Assembly (NCBI GenBank): GCA_963662155.1
Contig: OY759274.1
Coordinates: forward strand, 39,957,990 to 40,021,989
DNA: 64,000 nucleotides
Origin: Lamellibrachia columna
Taxonomy: Eukaryota > Annelida > Polychaeta > Sabellida > Siboglinidae
Direction: 5' to 3'
In this document: positions 1 to 10,661 of the stretch, piece after piece
How positions within the stretch are numbered: the stretch's first letter is position 1
How the letters are laid out: every line of letters begins with the position of its first letter
Position numbers and translations under genes: made by a program
The notes under the pieces: model-generated
Database searches by the model: none
What the model saw: the letters and a program-made list of their open reading frames with translations, nothing else
What the model was told of the DNA's origin: nothing

Positions 1-1589
1 AACATCGTTTCCATTGATGTAACCATGGGACAGATCTCTCCTTAAATGAGTCGAATATTTTTGGACATTAAAGTTCCTTCCATAAATTTATTCGCTAGTC
101 TCGCATAAAACTGTTTTACCAAAAAATCAAACGTATCCAGTACGACATGCTAGCTTATTTGTGTACATAGCAAAACACCACAAGATACAGCCAAACTATG
201 CCAGGATGCCATCCTTGTCTATACAGTTGGAGTTGTGTCTTGCACAAGTGTATGTTCAATGTTTTCTCACCTGCTGGTCTGAAACAGAGAAGGCGACAAT
301 GTAAGCTGTAAGGCAACCATCCAAGAAATACTGAAATAACGCAACCAGAAGAAGACATGTTGGAAGTATATGTGAGTGAGCAAAAAAATTAGGAGAGAGT
401 GGACCCGAGTGGCAGAAGAGGAAACTTATATTAAAGTGGAGGGACTATCATCATGCATTACGTGATGAGGTATATCTAGAAAAAGCTCTAATGCGGAGCA
501 GAGACTGGAAGAAGAGTGAGAAAGATGACAAGTCATCAAAACAGTCAGATGCTAAAAGAAATCTGAGACCGTGATGTGATCGGATGGTTGGCAAAGGCCA
601 AGTGCAAGGCCAAAGAACAACAAGGAAGAGAATATGCAACTTAGTCTGGGAGTAGTATACTGTTTTCACGATTAAGGTACGTGTAGGATTCCTCCACTGT
701 AACTCTTAGTCAAGTGGGGAACATGACTTAATGCCTCCAAAAGTTACGGTACCCCACTGGCACTTGCCCCGGCCAGCATTTTTTTATGTCCTGCCTTGTT
801 TTCAGTATGTTTACTCCAAACAGCCCATTCTCAGGCTTCTGGCCTGGGCCTAATATAGGAGTGTTAGGCCTGCCTAACTCTTTCTTTCTAACATAGAATA
901 GTTAGTTTTTAATTAAAAACCCTTAGAATAAACAAGTACCTTGCTGTAGCCGGAGCGCCACTCTGCGCACCTGGCAACTGGCCGAAGCCACCGAAAGAAA
1001 ACCCAGCACTCATGCCAACGATGTTTTCCTGTTCTAATTTAGCCGCTCAATATGGCGGCGCCCACTAGACGGACTTTAAATATTAAAACTACTGTAAATT
1101 GCAACGGATCGCTGTGCTAAGATTTTGATAGCTGGTTAATAAACATGCAAGACTATATCACAGTACACGATGTCGTATAAATCAATAAGTATTTAGAATA
1201 CACATAGTAATTAAGCGTAAACCGGCACATGCTAACAATTCAAAGCTTCAGTTGGAAAAATTGACACGATGGCACCAGAACGCACAGGCATCAAGTATGC
1301 ACAGTCCATAGAATTATTATGGTCGAAGATCAAGGAGCTCGGAGTGCCAGAGTTACTCCTATTTCTGATTACCTTGTTTATGAAGTAAATGGTTGATTAT
1401 TTATCAACATTGATATGTGTAATCGCATTAAGTTTCAATATAAGTAATAATTAGATAGTGATATTTTAGAATAATAAAAATATATTGGAAAAGGGGGTCT
1501 GTGATACATATATGCAACAGGCAGGATTTTTTATTGGACGGAGCCAACCGAACGACCGAGATATGCCGGTGGTCTGGGGGCACTTTGTC
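1..1589. other. No gene recognised; one YY1-like motif
   Basis: No coding signal or repeat that I can name. A short GC-richer patch at about 950-1075 contains CAATATGGCGGC (1048-1059), close to the YY1 consensus seen at some animal promoters. No transcript can be attached to it. Confidence 0.3.
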
Positions 1590-1950
1590 AAAAGCTTTCT
1601 GAAAATCTAAATATATAATATCTACTGGTGATCCATCGTCTATCCACTTAGTGATTTCTTCCAAAAAACATAACATATTTGCTAAGCATGACCTCGCTTT
1701 TAGGAATCCATATTGAGATGCATTTAGCAATTTATGCCTAACAAGGAAGTCCACCATATGGTCTTTAATTAACCTTTCTAATAATTTACAAATCAATGAC
1801 GTTAAATTCACTGGCCTGTTATTCTAGTATGATGCTTGCTTCTTTCCATTCAAAAGGAAACGCTCCCTCTTTTAATAACAAATTGAACACTCTTGCAAGT
1901 GGTATGCTAATTGCTCTACTGTTTCTATTAGTAGTTTTGGAGGAATTCGA
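1590..1950 (-). pseudogene. CR1-type LINE reverse transcriptase fragment
   Basis: On the minus strand, fragments read FEWKEASII, LTSLICKLLERLIKDHMVDF, ARSCLANMLCFLEEITKW and DDGSPVDIIYLDFQKAFDKV, the N-terminal half of a non-LTR reverse transcriptase. The segment between the first and second piece is deleted or frameshifted. It is clearly of the same family as the minus-strand element at 26.0-29.65 kb, which reads LETLIRDHMVEF and VDVVYLDFQKAFDKV. A dead fragment. Confidence 0.85.
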
Positions 1951-2210
1951 TCCACTCAGGAAGACCTGTGACTTCGGGTATGACTTTCCCCACCATTGTA
2001 CGTGCAAGAAGATGTCATTCTTTCCACGCACCATCGCCGAATGGAACAGCGTGCCCCAAGAAGTGGTGTGTGCAACCACCCTGGACTCTTTCGATGCCAC
2101 GTTTCAGCCCCACCTGTAAACTCCAAAACACCACTCCCACCCTCCCCACTATTCCCACCCTCCCCTAAATTTCTACATCTCCCTATACCAATAAACAATT
2201 CACAATCACA
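1940..2210 (+). pseudogene. LINE reverse transcriptase C-terminal tail with 3' UTR
   Basis: Reads CKKMSFFPRTIAEWNSVPQEV and LDSF, the short tail motif (FPRTI.EWN.LP) that ends many CR1/L2/jockey-like ORF2 proteins. A C-rich stretch and AATAAA (about 2190) follow, as expected for a 3' UTR. It abuts the oppositely oriented CR1 fragment near 1945, so one insertion probably interrupted the other. Confidence 0.75.
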
Positions 2211-2328
2211 CTATTACAACTACGCTGTCTTTCCTGCTGCAATGTTCCCGGTAAAAAACGACACAATTTTCAGCAAGTTGGAGGTGGTCGTTACTATAAG
2301 AAGACAAATATAGCACAAATGGATAGTA

Positions 2329-2352
2329 GGGGAGACCGGGCTAGTTGTATAC
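2329..2352 (+). repeat. Left terminal inverted repeat of the 2327-6643 element
   Basis: Begins GGGGAGACCGGG and pairs in inverted orientation with 6617-6641. One single-base gap separates the two copies within the first 20 bases. Confidence 0.6.
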
Positions 2353-2839
2353 AGCGGCAAGTTGTTACAGAGTCGTTTTACGAAAACATTGCACACATAT
2401 TAAGATACCATCGACAATAGTTGGTTGGAAGTCCACAAACAGACACTGCCAAACAATCGGAGTAAATAAGACGAAATTAACGAGGTGTGGACAAAAATAA
2501 CGTTTTAGCAATCTAAAACTGTTTTGGGTATGCCCACTTAATATTATCTCAGACAGCCATTCTTTATGTTTCGTGAATGAAACTTGAAACATGTCTACTA
2601 TATAGTATAAAGGGTTGTGCCAAGTAGAAGTGAAATAGAAATTCGGGAGTTGTTATTGTCCATATGCGTTTAACTGCAAAAATTAGGTTTGGGGCAAGTT
2701 GTTACAATTTGATTGGGTCAAGTTATTACAATTATACCAATGCTCGGGCGGCTCGTACCGATGGTTCAGCCAGCGAGTTGTGTGCTGACAATAACTGAAA
2801 GAAGAACATTTATTTAACCACGACGTGTGAACGTTTTAT

Positions 2840-3060
2840 TTCACTTGTGAAGCCTACTGTAATTGTTTATAACCTATAGTACTATAAATGCTAGCAGTGT
2901 CAAACAAAATAACAAATATCTCAGAAGGGCGGGTTGCACATAGATGAAAATTGTTTTGACTCTCGATAAGCCAATGGCTTCCTTGTCCACTTGCCGTCTG
3001 GGTGTCTTGCCATGGGTGACAACCTATTTGAACAATTAATAAAACTTGCACGATTCATTG
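2840..3060 (+). mobile_element. 5'-truncated CR1-like LINE, 3' end copy
   Basis: In one + frame it reads NASSVKQNN.KYLRRAGCT then stop, the usual C-terminal end of CR1-type ORF2 proteins (SSVN.FK..IDKYL..AG). The 3' UTR follows, with the module CAATGGCTTCCTTGTCCAC, and it ends near AATAAAAC. The same 3' UTR module occurs at 22.0 and 47.3 kb (+) and, in part, at 62.5 kb (-). Confidence 0.7.
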
Positions 3061-3510
3061 AAATGTGGATGTTCGTGCGCGTGTTCGTGAATGCATACGT
3101 GTGTGTATCATTCAGTTAGGTAGAAGTCGCATTACATATACATTTTCATTCACTATTTCATACTCCATTAAATAAATTATATTCCATTCACAATTGTTTG
3201 CTATGTAAGAATCTATGGAATGAGGCCTCTTTGGTAACTACAAATTAAAAACTTAATGTATGAAGCCATTAACACCCACATTGTTATGCGTATGCGTATG
3301 CGCACTGCGTATAAGATGTATAAGTGTGTATAATCTGGGGCACATCGGCCGGTTTCTCGCACGCAATGCGTCGTCTTCAACAGCATACTGGTTAACGCAA
3401 AGAAAAATACTACACGGCTAAGATCACCAATTGAAAAAATTACCAAAAACAACTATTTAACGTCACAAGAAATCTCGTGGATAACACTGACATAACGACA
3501 ATGCCATCGT

Positions 3511-4699
3511 ATGTGTGTCCGGTGGACATGGCACAACGCATGTGTGTCCGGTGGACATGGCACTACGCATGTGTGTCCGGTGGACATGGCACAACGCATG
3601 TGTGCCCGGTGGACATGGCACAACGCATGTGTGTCCGGTGGACATGGCACAACGCATGTGTGTCCGGTGGACATGGCACAACGCATGTGTGTCCGGTGGA
3701 CATGGCACAACGCATGTGTGTCCGGTGGACATGGCACAACGCATGTGTGCCCGGTGGACATGGCACAACGCATGTGTGCCCGCTGGACATGGCACAACGC
3801 ATGTGTGTCCGGTGGACATGGCACAACGCATGTGTGTCCGGTGGACATGGCACAACGCATGTGTGTCCGGTGGACATGGCACAACGCATGTGTGTCCGGT
3901 GGACATGGCACAACGCATGTGTGTCCGCTGGACATGGCACAACGCATGTGTGTCCGCTGGACATGGCACAACGAATGTGTGTCCGGTGGACATGGCACAA
4001 CGAATGTGTGTCCGGTGGACATGGCACAACGCATGTGTGTCCGGTGGACATGGCACAACGCATGTGTGTCCGGTGGACATGGCACAACGCATGTGTGTCC
4101 GGTGGACATGGCACAACGTATGTGTGCCCGCTGGACATGGCACAACGCATGTGTGTCCGGTGGACATGGCACAACGCATGTGTGTCCGGTGGACATGGCA
4201 CAACGTATGTGTGTCCGGTGGACATGGCACTACGTATGTGTGTCCGGTGGACATGGCACAACGTATGTGTGTCCGGTGGACATGGCACAACGTATGTGTG
4301 CCCGCTGGACATGGCACAACGTATGTGTGTCCGGTGGACATGGCACAACGTATGTGTGTCCGGTGGACATGGCACAACGTATGTGTGTCCGCTGGACATG
4401 GCACAACGTATGTGTGTCCGCTGGACATGGCACAACGTATGTGTGTCCGGTGGACATGGCACAACGTATGTGTGCCCGGTGGACATGGCACAACGTATGT
4501 GTGTCCGGTGGACATGGCGCAACGTATGTGTGTCCGGTGGACATGGCGCAACGTATGTGTGTCCGGTGGACATGGCGCAACGTATGTGTGCCCGGTGGAC
4601 ATGGCGCAACGTATGTGTGTCCGGTGGACATGGCACAACGTATGTGTGTCCGGTGGACATGGCGCAACGTATGTGTGTCCGGTGGACATGGCACAACGC
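3511..4699. repeat. 29-bp minisatellite, 41 copies
   Basis: The unit contains GTGTGTCCGGTGGACATGGC. The length, 1189 bp, is exactly 41 x 29. Units are nearly identical; most left-half units carry ACGCATG while right-half units carry ACGTATG, and a cluster near 4515-4670 has GGCGC for GGCAC. Because 87 bp (three units) is a multiple of 3 and the unit lacks stops, all frames are open for up to about 490 codons. I do not regard any as a gene. Confidence 0.97.
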
Positions 4700-4707
4700 T
4701 TTGGTGA

Positions 4708-6345
4708 TCATTTTATTGAGAAAGTATCGAACATCAGGAAAGACATTATCGACTGCGGTGAAGATCTTCCGTACACTACAATGGCCGCTATGAGCAACGA
4801 CGCAGTAGTCGGTGACGTCCAACTAGTCTGCTTTGGGACAGTCACAGAACCGGACGTTGAACAATTAGTTGCATCCGCTCCGGTTAAATCGGTTGATTCA
4901 ATCTTGATGTGTGGCGTCCCACAAGGGTCGGTGTTGGGCCCTGCATTGTATTGCATGTACACCAAACCTATCGGAGATATTGTTGCTAGACACGGTTTGT
5001 AGAATCATTGTTACGCTGACGACACTCATATCGACCTCACATTTGAACGAGATGAATCTATTGTGGCGGCACTGAAGAAGGTGGCATTGTGTGTAGCGGA
5101 AGTGGCTGCCTGGTTGACCAAAAACCTGTTAAAACATAACAGAGAGAGAGAAATCTGAGGCGATCGTCTTCTTCCCAGCGAAGCAACGTGACAGTCTGCC
5201 TGCCGATGTATACATTACATTAACCGGTCATCGAATTCAACCTTCATCGTGTGTGCGCAATTTGGGTGTGCAATTTGATAGCAACCTGAAAATTTAACAC
5301 CATTTTGCCAACACTGTGAAAAGTTGCTACTATCAGATAAGAAATATTGGGCGAATTCGGCTACATCTGACTGAAGAATCACGCAAGACACTTGTTCACT
5401 CACTAGTGACATCACGTTTACATTATGGAAATTCACTTCTTTATGGTCTCCCACAGATGGCGCTGCAACGTTTACAAAAGGTACAGAATTGTGCTGCTCG
5501 CCTCATTACCTATACAAGGAAATACGAACACATTACACCCGTGTTGCAGCGTTTACATTGGCCGCCTGTTCATTTACGACCAACTTACAAAGTGCTTTTG
5601 TTCACCTATTGTGCATTAAATGGTCTGGTGCCGGACTACCTGGCTGAGTTAATTAGCTGCCGCCCCATTAAAAAAAAAAAGCTGTTGTTCGTACCGGCTT
5701 CATTGACTGTTACACGCTGTTTCCTTAGCCGTTCTATGGAACTATTTAACACCTTCTCTGAGGACAGCGAAATCATTACCACAAGTGTTTAAGACGCTTT
5801 TAAAAACTCACCATTTTTTAAAAAGCTTTTTTATAACTCACCGATGAAGGCATTTTATGTGCGTTGATTAGATATTGATTAGATATTGATTAGATATTGA
5901 TTAGATATTGTATATAATATTTTCTTAGCATATTTATTTTATTATTTTCACTTGTATTACTGAACTTATTTAAAGCATAGTTTTAAGAAGTTTTTTTATA
6001 ATTGTATTTACGTTTTTATGGTTATATTATGAGTGTTACTTGTATAAATGAATATATTTAAAGTAGTTTTTATAATAGTTTAGTATATTTAATTTGTTGA
6101 CAGTTTAATGATAATTTTTTACTTTTACTTGTATTACAAACTATATATATTAAAGTAGTGTCATATAATATTTTAACATGGTTATTTTGTTAGCATTGTT
6201 TAGCATTTTTGTAGACTATTCTCAGTATAATTATTCTCTTAACAATTTTATGGCCTGAAAAATACTACAATGTATGTAAAGCGCCTGAGAGCAATCTCGA
6301 TTGATCGGGCGATATATAAGTATTTTTATTATCATTATATAATTC
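4708..6345 (+). pseudogene. L2/CR1-like LINE remnant with internal deletion and 3' tail
   Basis: The + strand reads FGDHFIEKVSNIRKDI (linker before the RT), then jumps after ...ASAPVKS straight to GVPQGSVLGPALY and, past an in-frame TAG at 5000, to CYADDTHIDL (the YADD catalytic box). The fingers domain of the RT is therefore missing. After a frameshift the C-terminal part (5316-5792) reads LVTSRLHYGNSLLYGLP, LQKVQNCAARLI and ITPVLQRLHWPPV, standard for this class. A short ATTGATTAGAT repeat follows at about 5866-5910, and the tail TGTAAAGCGCCTGAGAG...GGGCGATATATAAG (6278-6325) has the form typical of L2-type 3' ends. Inactive. Confidence 0.85.
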
Positions 6346-6616
6346 AATTAACGTAATAACAGTAACACGTACGAGTGACACTTGATTTGTGATCCACGCG
6401 CTCTTTACTGTAACAACTTCCCCCGTATGATGTAACAACTTGCCCCGCTTACGGGGTTAGTTGTTACAGTCGACCGCGCACATATCTACCTAACTACAAT
6501 ATGGAATATCAATGGCTTGGTACATTTTATTAACACAAATAATAAATTTAATGCTTACATTGACAGAAATAATGCATGTAACATGCTTTTCACAAAAAGT
6601 GACATTAACTGGAAGT

Positions 6617-6641
6617 TGTAACAACTAACCCCGGTCTCCCC
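6617..6641 (-). repeat. Right terminal inverted repeat of the 2327-6643 element
   Basis: Reads ...AACTAACCCCGGTCTCCCC and is followed by TA. It is the reverse complement of the left end at 2329-2352. Confidence 0.6.
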
Positions 6642-6813
6642 TACCATGACCCATTTGATGTCGAACTTGTGGAATTCACGACCACGGAGGCGATTTTAAT
6701 GTGATCCAAACTTATGTGTCACTGTCACCTAAGGGGTGACAGTGACACACATTGCTTACTTGTAATTGCTAACGCACTAAGGTTAATTGAATTTAATTAC
6801 ATTTGAATATAAC

Positions 6814-7066
6814 ATAATAATAACACATTAAACTAACAATAATAACACATTAAACTAACAATAATAACACATTAAACTAACAATAATAACACATTAAACT
6901 AACAATAATAACACATTAAACTAACAATAATAACACATTAAACTAACAATAATAACACATTAAACTAACAATAATAACACATTAAACTAACAATAATAAC
7001 ACATTAAACTAACAATAATAACACATTAAACTAACAATAATAACACATTAAACTAACAATAATAAT
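6814..7066. repeat. 22-bp AT-rich minisatellite, about 11.5 copies
   Basis: The unit contains AATAACACATTAAACTAAC, repeated almost without variation. It has no coding capacity. It starts about 170 bp right of the TIR-bounded element. Confidence 0.97.
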
Positions 7067-7108
7067 AGCCGAGTCCGCTACTATTCGTTCATAGAGACAT
7101 CTAATATA

Positions 7109-8093
7109 CGTCACTCCCAATACAGGGCCCGGCACGTCACTCCCAATACAGGGCCCGGCACGTCACTCCCAATACCGCGCCTGGCACGTCACTCCCAATA
7201 CCGCGCCTGGCACGTCACTCCCAATACAGCGCCTGGTACGTCACTCCCAATACCGCGCCCGGTACGTCACTCCCAACACAGCGCCCGGTACGTCACTCCC
7301 AATACAGCGCCTGGTACGTCACTCCCAATACAGCGCCTGGTACGTCACTCCCAACACCGCGCCTGGTACGTCACTCCCAATACCGCGCCTGGTACGTCAC
7401 TCCCAACACCGCGCCTGGTACGTCACTCCCAACACAGCGCCCGGTACGTCACTCCCAATACAGCGCCTGGTACGTCACTCCCAATACAGCGCCTGGTACG
7501 TCACTCCCAACACAGCGCCTGGTACGTCACTCCCAATACCGCGCCTGGTACGTCACTCCCAACACAGCGCCCGGTACGTCACTCCCAATACCGCGCCTGG
7601 TACGTCACTCCCTATACAGCGCCCGGTACGTCACTCCCAATACAGCGCCTGGTACGTCACTCCCAATACAGCGCCTGGTACGTCACTCCCAACACAGCGC
7701 CTGGTACGTCACTCCCAATACCGCGCCTGGTACGTCACTCCCAATACAGCGCCCGGTACGTCACTCCCAATACCGCGCCTGGTACGTCACTCCCTATACA
7801 GCGCCCGGTACGTCACTCCCAATACAGCGCCTGGTACGTCACTCCCAATACCGCGCCTGGTACGTCACTCCCAATACAGCGCGTGATACGTCACTCCCAA
7901 TACAGCGCCCGGTACGTCACTCCTAAGACAGCGCCTGGTACGTCACTCCCAATACCGCGCCTGGTACGTCACTCCCAATACAGCGCCCGGTACGTCACTC
8001 CCAATACAGCGCCCAGTACGTCACTCCTAAGACAGCGCGTGGTACGTCACTCCCAATACAGCGCCCGGTACGTCACTCCTAAGACAGCGCCTG
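7109..8093. repeat. 26-bp GC-rich minisatellite, about 38 copies
   Basis: The unit is built on CGTCACTCCCAATACAGCGC plus CTGGTA, with variants at a few fixed positions (AATACC/AACACA, CCTGG/CCCGG). The last copies carry CTAAGACAGC. The open frame across its end (7883-8266) is a repeat by-product. Confidence 0.97.
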
Positions 8094-10661
8094 TCCTTAG
8101 GTATCGACTCGCACTGGATCTCGACACGCCCCGCTTCTCGCGCGCACCCGGTTGTCCCGCACCAAGTTCCGCGCGTGTGCTGCGCGGCCGTCTCGCTCAC
8201 GCGCACCGCCCAGTTGAACCCTCGCTCGGCCTGGACAGCTACTTAACACAATTACAAGCGAAATAGAACTACAACCCAGTCAAATTTGACACTTAGTTTT
8301 TGAAGTATTGTTACTGGGCTCAATCAGAATCGTCCAGGCACGGCGTGTCTTTGTTCTGCTCGGCAGTCAAGAGAGCACAATGGCATGGTTGGGTAGCCAC
8401 TACCTGAACTGACTTTGAGGGTGTACTTCCGGGGCGATCAAGCATGACGAACGATAAACACTGACGAAGTAGTTGTGGAGAGTATTGCCCCAGGCAGGTG
8501 ACCGTTGTGTCCCATGGGTGGGGCAAGACGGTTTTTGGGGTGTTCTTACTATTTTTCAAATGCAACTCAGCTAATGTGTATATTTGAAAATAGGGTTTTA
8601 ATACGTAACACAAACATATGTGTATAATACAAACACATCAATGACATGCTAACGTAGTTTAATGGTGCACAATTTGAAAGTTTTCCTTAGCGGGACCGCT
8701 CTGCCGCTGGTTACCCGTACTAGAAGTACCGAACACCTCGTCCGTCTCACTCAGTGCGGCAAGTAGCTTGTTTTGATGAGAACATCCTTTTTAAACATTC
8801 TCATATAGAACCGTTCTCTCCTGCCATATATCTATAAATGTAGTCAATCTGCCTTCATCCAACGACTCTGCCATCTTGGAGTTTAGTATATAAGTGATCA
8901 AATAAGAAAATGTTGCTCTGTCATTGGCCCGTTGCTGTGAACTGATTTCTTTTTTTACCTGCTGACCAGCGTACACTGACCGATTCTGCGAGACGTCGTG
9001 TCATAGACCGGCGCACGTTACATGACATTAGTTGTCGCGATACAATTTTGTTTCGAATCGGTTCAACAATCAAATCAACATGCGAATCGAGTTGTGTTGT
9101 GTTGTGTTGTGTTGTGTTGTGTTGCTGACCCGCTTACGTTGCACGACTGATCAGTTTTAAGTAAATTAAGCACACGAATCGCAACAAAAGTTTAGCAATG
9201 TACGCCTGGTATAATGGCACACTCCAGTGACGACGTTCGTCTGTTCGCGCGTCCTACATTGCATAACACGAGAGCCATGAGCACAGTGTTACATACAAAA
9301 GTGGGGGGGCAATGCCCCCCAGCCCTTTCAATTGCCCCCCCCCCCAGTCAAACCAACTTGCCCCCCAATGCGTGCCCCCATTCTCCTTAACCAGCCCCTT
9401 GTATTAATGTAGGTCTTAATTTGTATTCTTTTGGATAGTGTGTTTTAGTTAATTTTCATTGGTGGCAAAATCAAAAAAGGTTCCAAAGTTAAAGAAGGGC
9501 AATATGTCTACAAATGATCTATTTATTGATATGGGAATGTAATAGCATCATAGCAATAACAATGACGTATTGCCGAATGGCTTCTTCGTACAGTTCATGC
9601 GAAGAACTGAAAACGTGCTTTGGCATAGCCATACCATAGCCATAGAAGTGTTTACTTATGACGTCAGTGTTCCTGTTCTAGAATAGCTAATGATTATGTA
9701 TATGTAAATATGTGTACCTGCATGTTACTGTTTGTTTCAATTGTGTATAATTCAACAAGACGTGTCATCACATTTTACACGATTGAGCCGCGTGCAATCC
9801 AGTTCTTTACAGTGATGTTGAAATAGCTGTTAACATAAACCGGTGCCCTGGCCACGAAATTGCGAAACGTACCCGGTATAGCACAGGCGAGACTAAACCT
9901 CGCCCATTCGCTATTACCACTGGTCGAGAACGAGCGGGCGGGGGTTAACGATGTATCAACAACCTGACAGTCGGCTGTTTTTTGTTCAAATAATAAATAA
10001 ACCTGGCAAAGTGTGTGTAGTGTCAAACGAAAGCAACTGGAAACGTTTAACAAATATCACAAAATAATCACATTTTAATAATGATCCCTCTTGTAGGTAA
10101 GATGATACAAACATCATAACAGCCATAAACCTGTCAGGGTAGATTTTGATTGAGGCAGTAACCGAGCCAATTCATTCTCCGCATCTTTGAGAAATCGAAA
10201 TTTTTAGCATGGTAACTCAAATAAGCATATTGTATACATACTAAACAAATAAATTTTAAAATGTATGAGTAGTTGATAGTGTTCTACATGTGAGATGGAA
10301 AGTTGGCGGTCAGCAGGGACATCAACTTTGGAAAATTGTTACTCAAAAGTTGGTGGTGCACATATTAACATAAAATGTAATCAACATTTGCACATGTCAG
10401 TTTTGGAAGTACGTATTTTCTATATTTTGATTTGTTATGTACTTAGTCAACCATTTCATTGATAGACGTGGTATGCATGTTTTGTATTACTCTCTTTTCT
10501 GCCTTAAACCTATATCTTCAGTATATTTATGTCTAGAGTCTAGAGCATGTCGCCGCTCGGATTGTAATTCTACTATACAAGTGTTTGAAATAGACATGCT
10601 TTTCCTGAGTTAGTTATTACATTTAACCATTTAATTTGTCCAGGTCGACATCCTGCCAGTC
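8094..10661. other. No gene recognised; simple repeats
   Basis: Contains a GC-rich patch at 8100-8240, a (GTGTT)n run at 9091-9125 and G/C homopolymer runs at 9303-9365 that can fold back on each other (GGGGGGGCAATGCCCCCC). Small ORFs on both strands show no family resemblance. An unrecognised 5' flank of the hAT remnant may lie in the last few hundred bases. Confidence 0.5.

Larger units (their letters stand above)
2327..6643. mobile_element. Candidate TIR-bounded DNA element with TA target site, carrying nested repeats
   Basis: The left end reads TA|GGGGAGACCGGGCTAGTTGT (from 2327) and the right end, inverted, reads TA|GGGGAGACCGGGGTTAGTTGT (ending 6643): about 20 bp of near-perfect terminal inverted repeat flanked by TA on both sides. 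Variants of the motif (G)GGGCAAGTTGTTACA recur inside, near 2355, 2695, 2712, 6410, 6430 and 6460, in both orientations. No transposase is visible. The interior is filled by a CR1 3' end, a 29-bp minisatellite and a LINE remnant, which I read as later insertions. The superfamily is not identified. Confidence 0.55.

Noticed and set aside
1044..1062. Promoter at a YY1-like GGCGGC motif
   Set aside because: One short motif, no downstream gene recognised; kept only as a note.
3511..4699. CRISPR array
   Set aside because: Regular 29-bp period suggests repeats, but there are no unique spacers; the window is eukaryotic.
3453..5002. Overlapping ORFs of 247-495 codons on both strands
   Set aside because: Produced by a stop-free 29-bp tandem repeat; several frames are open at once, the peptides are cyclic (WTWHNACVSGGHG-like) and the 3' end simply runs into a LINE remnant.
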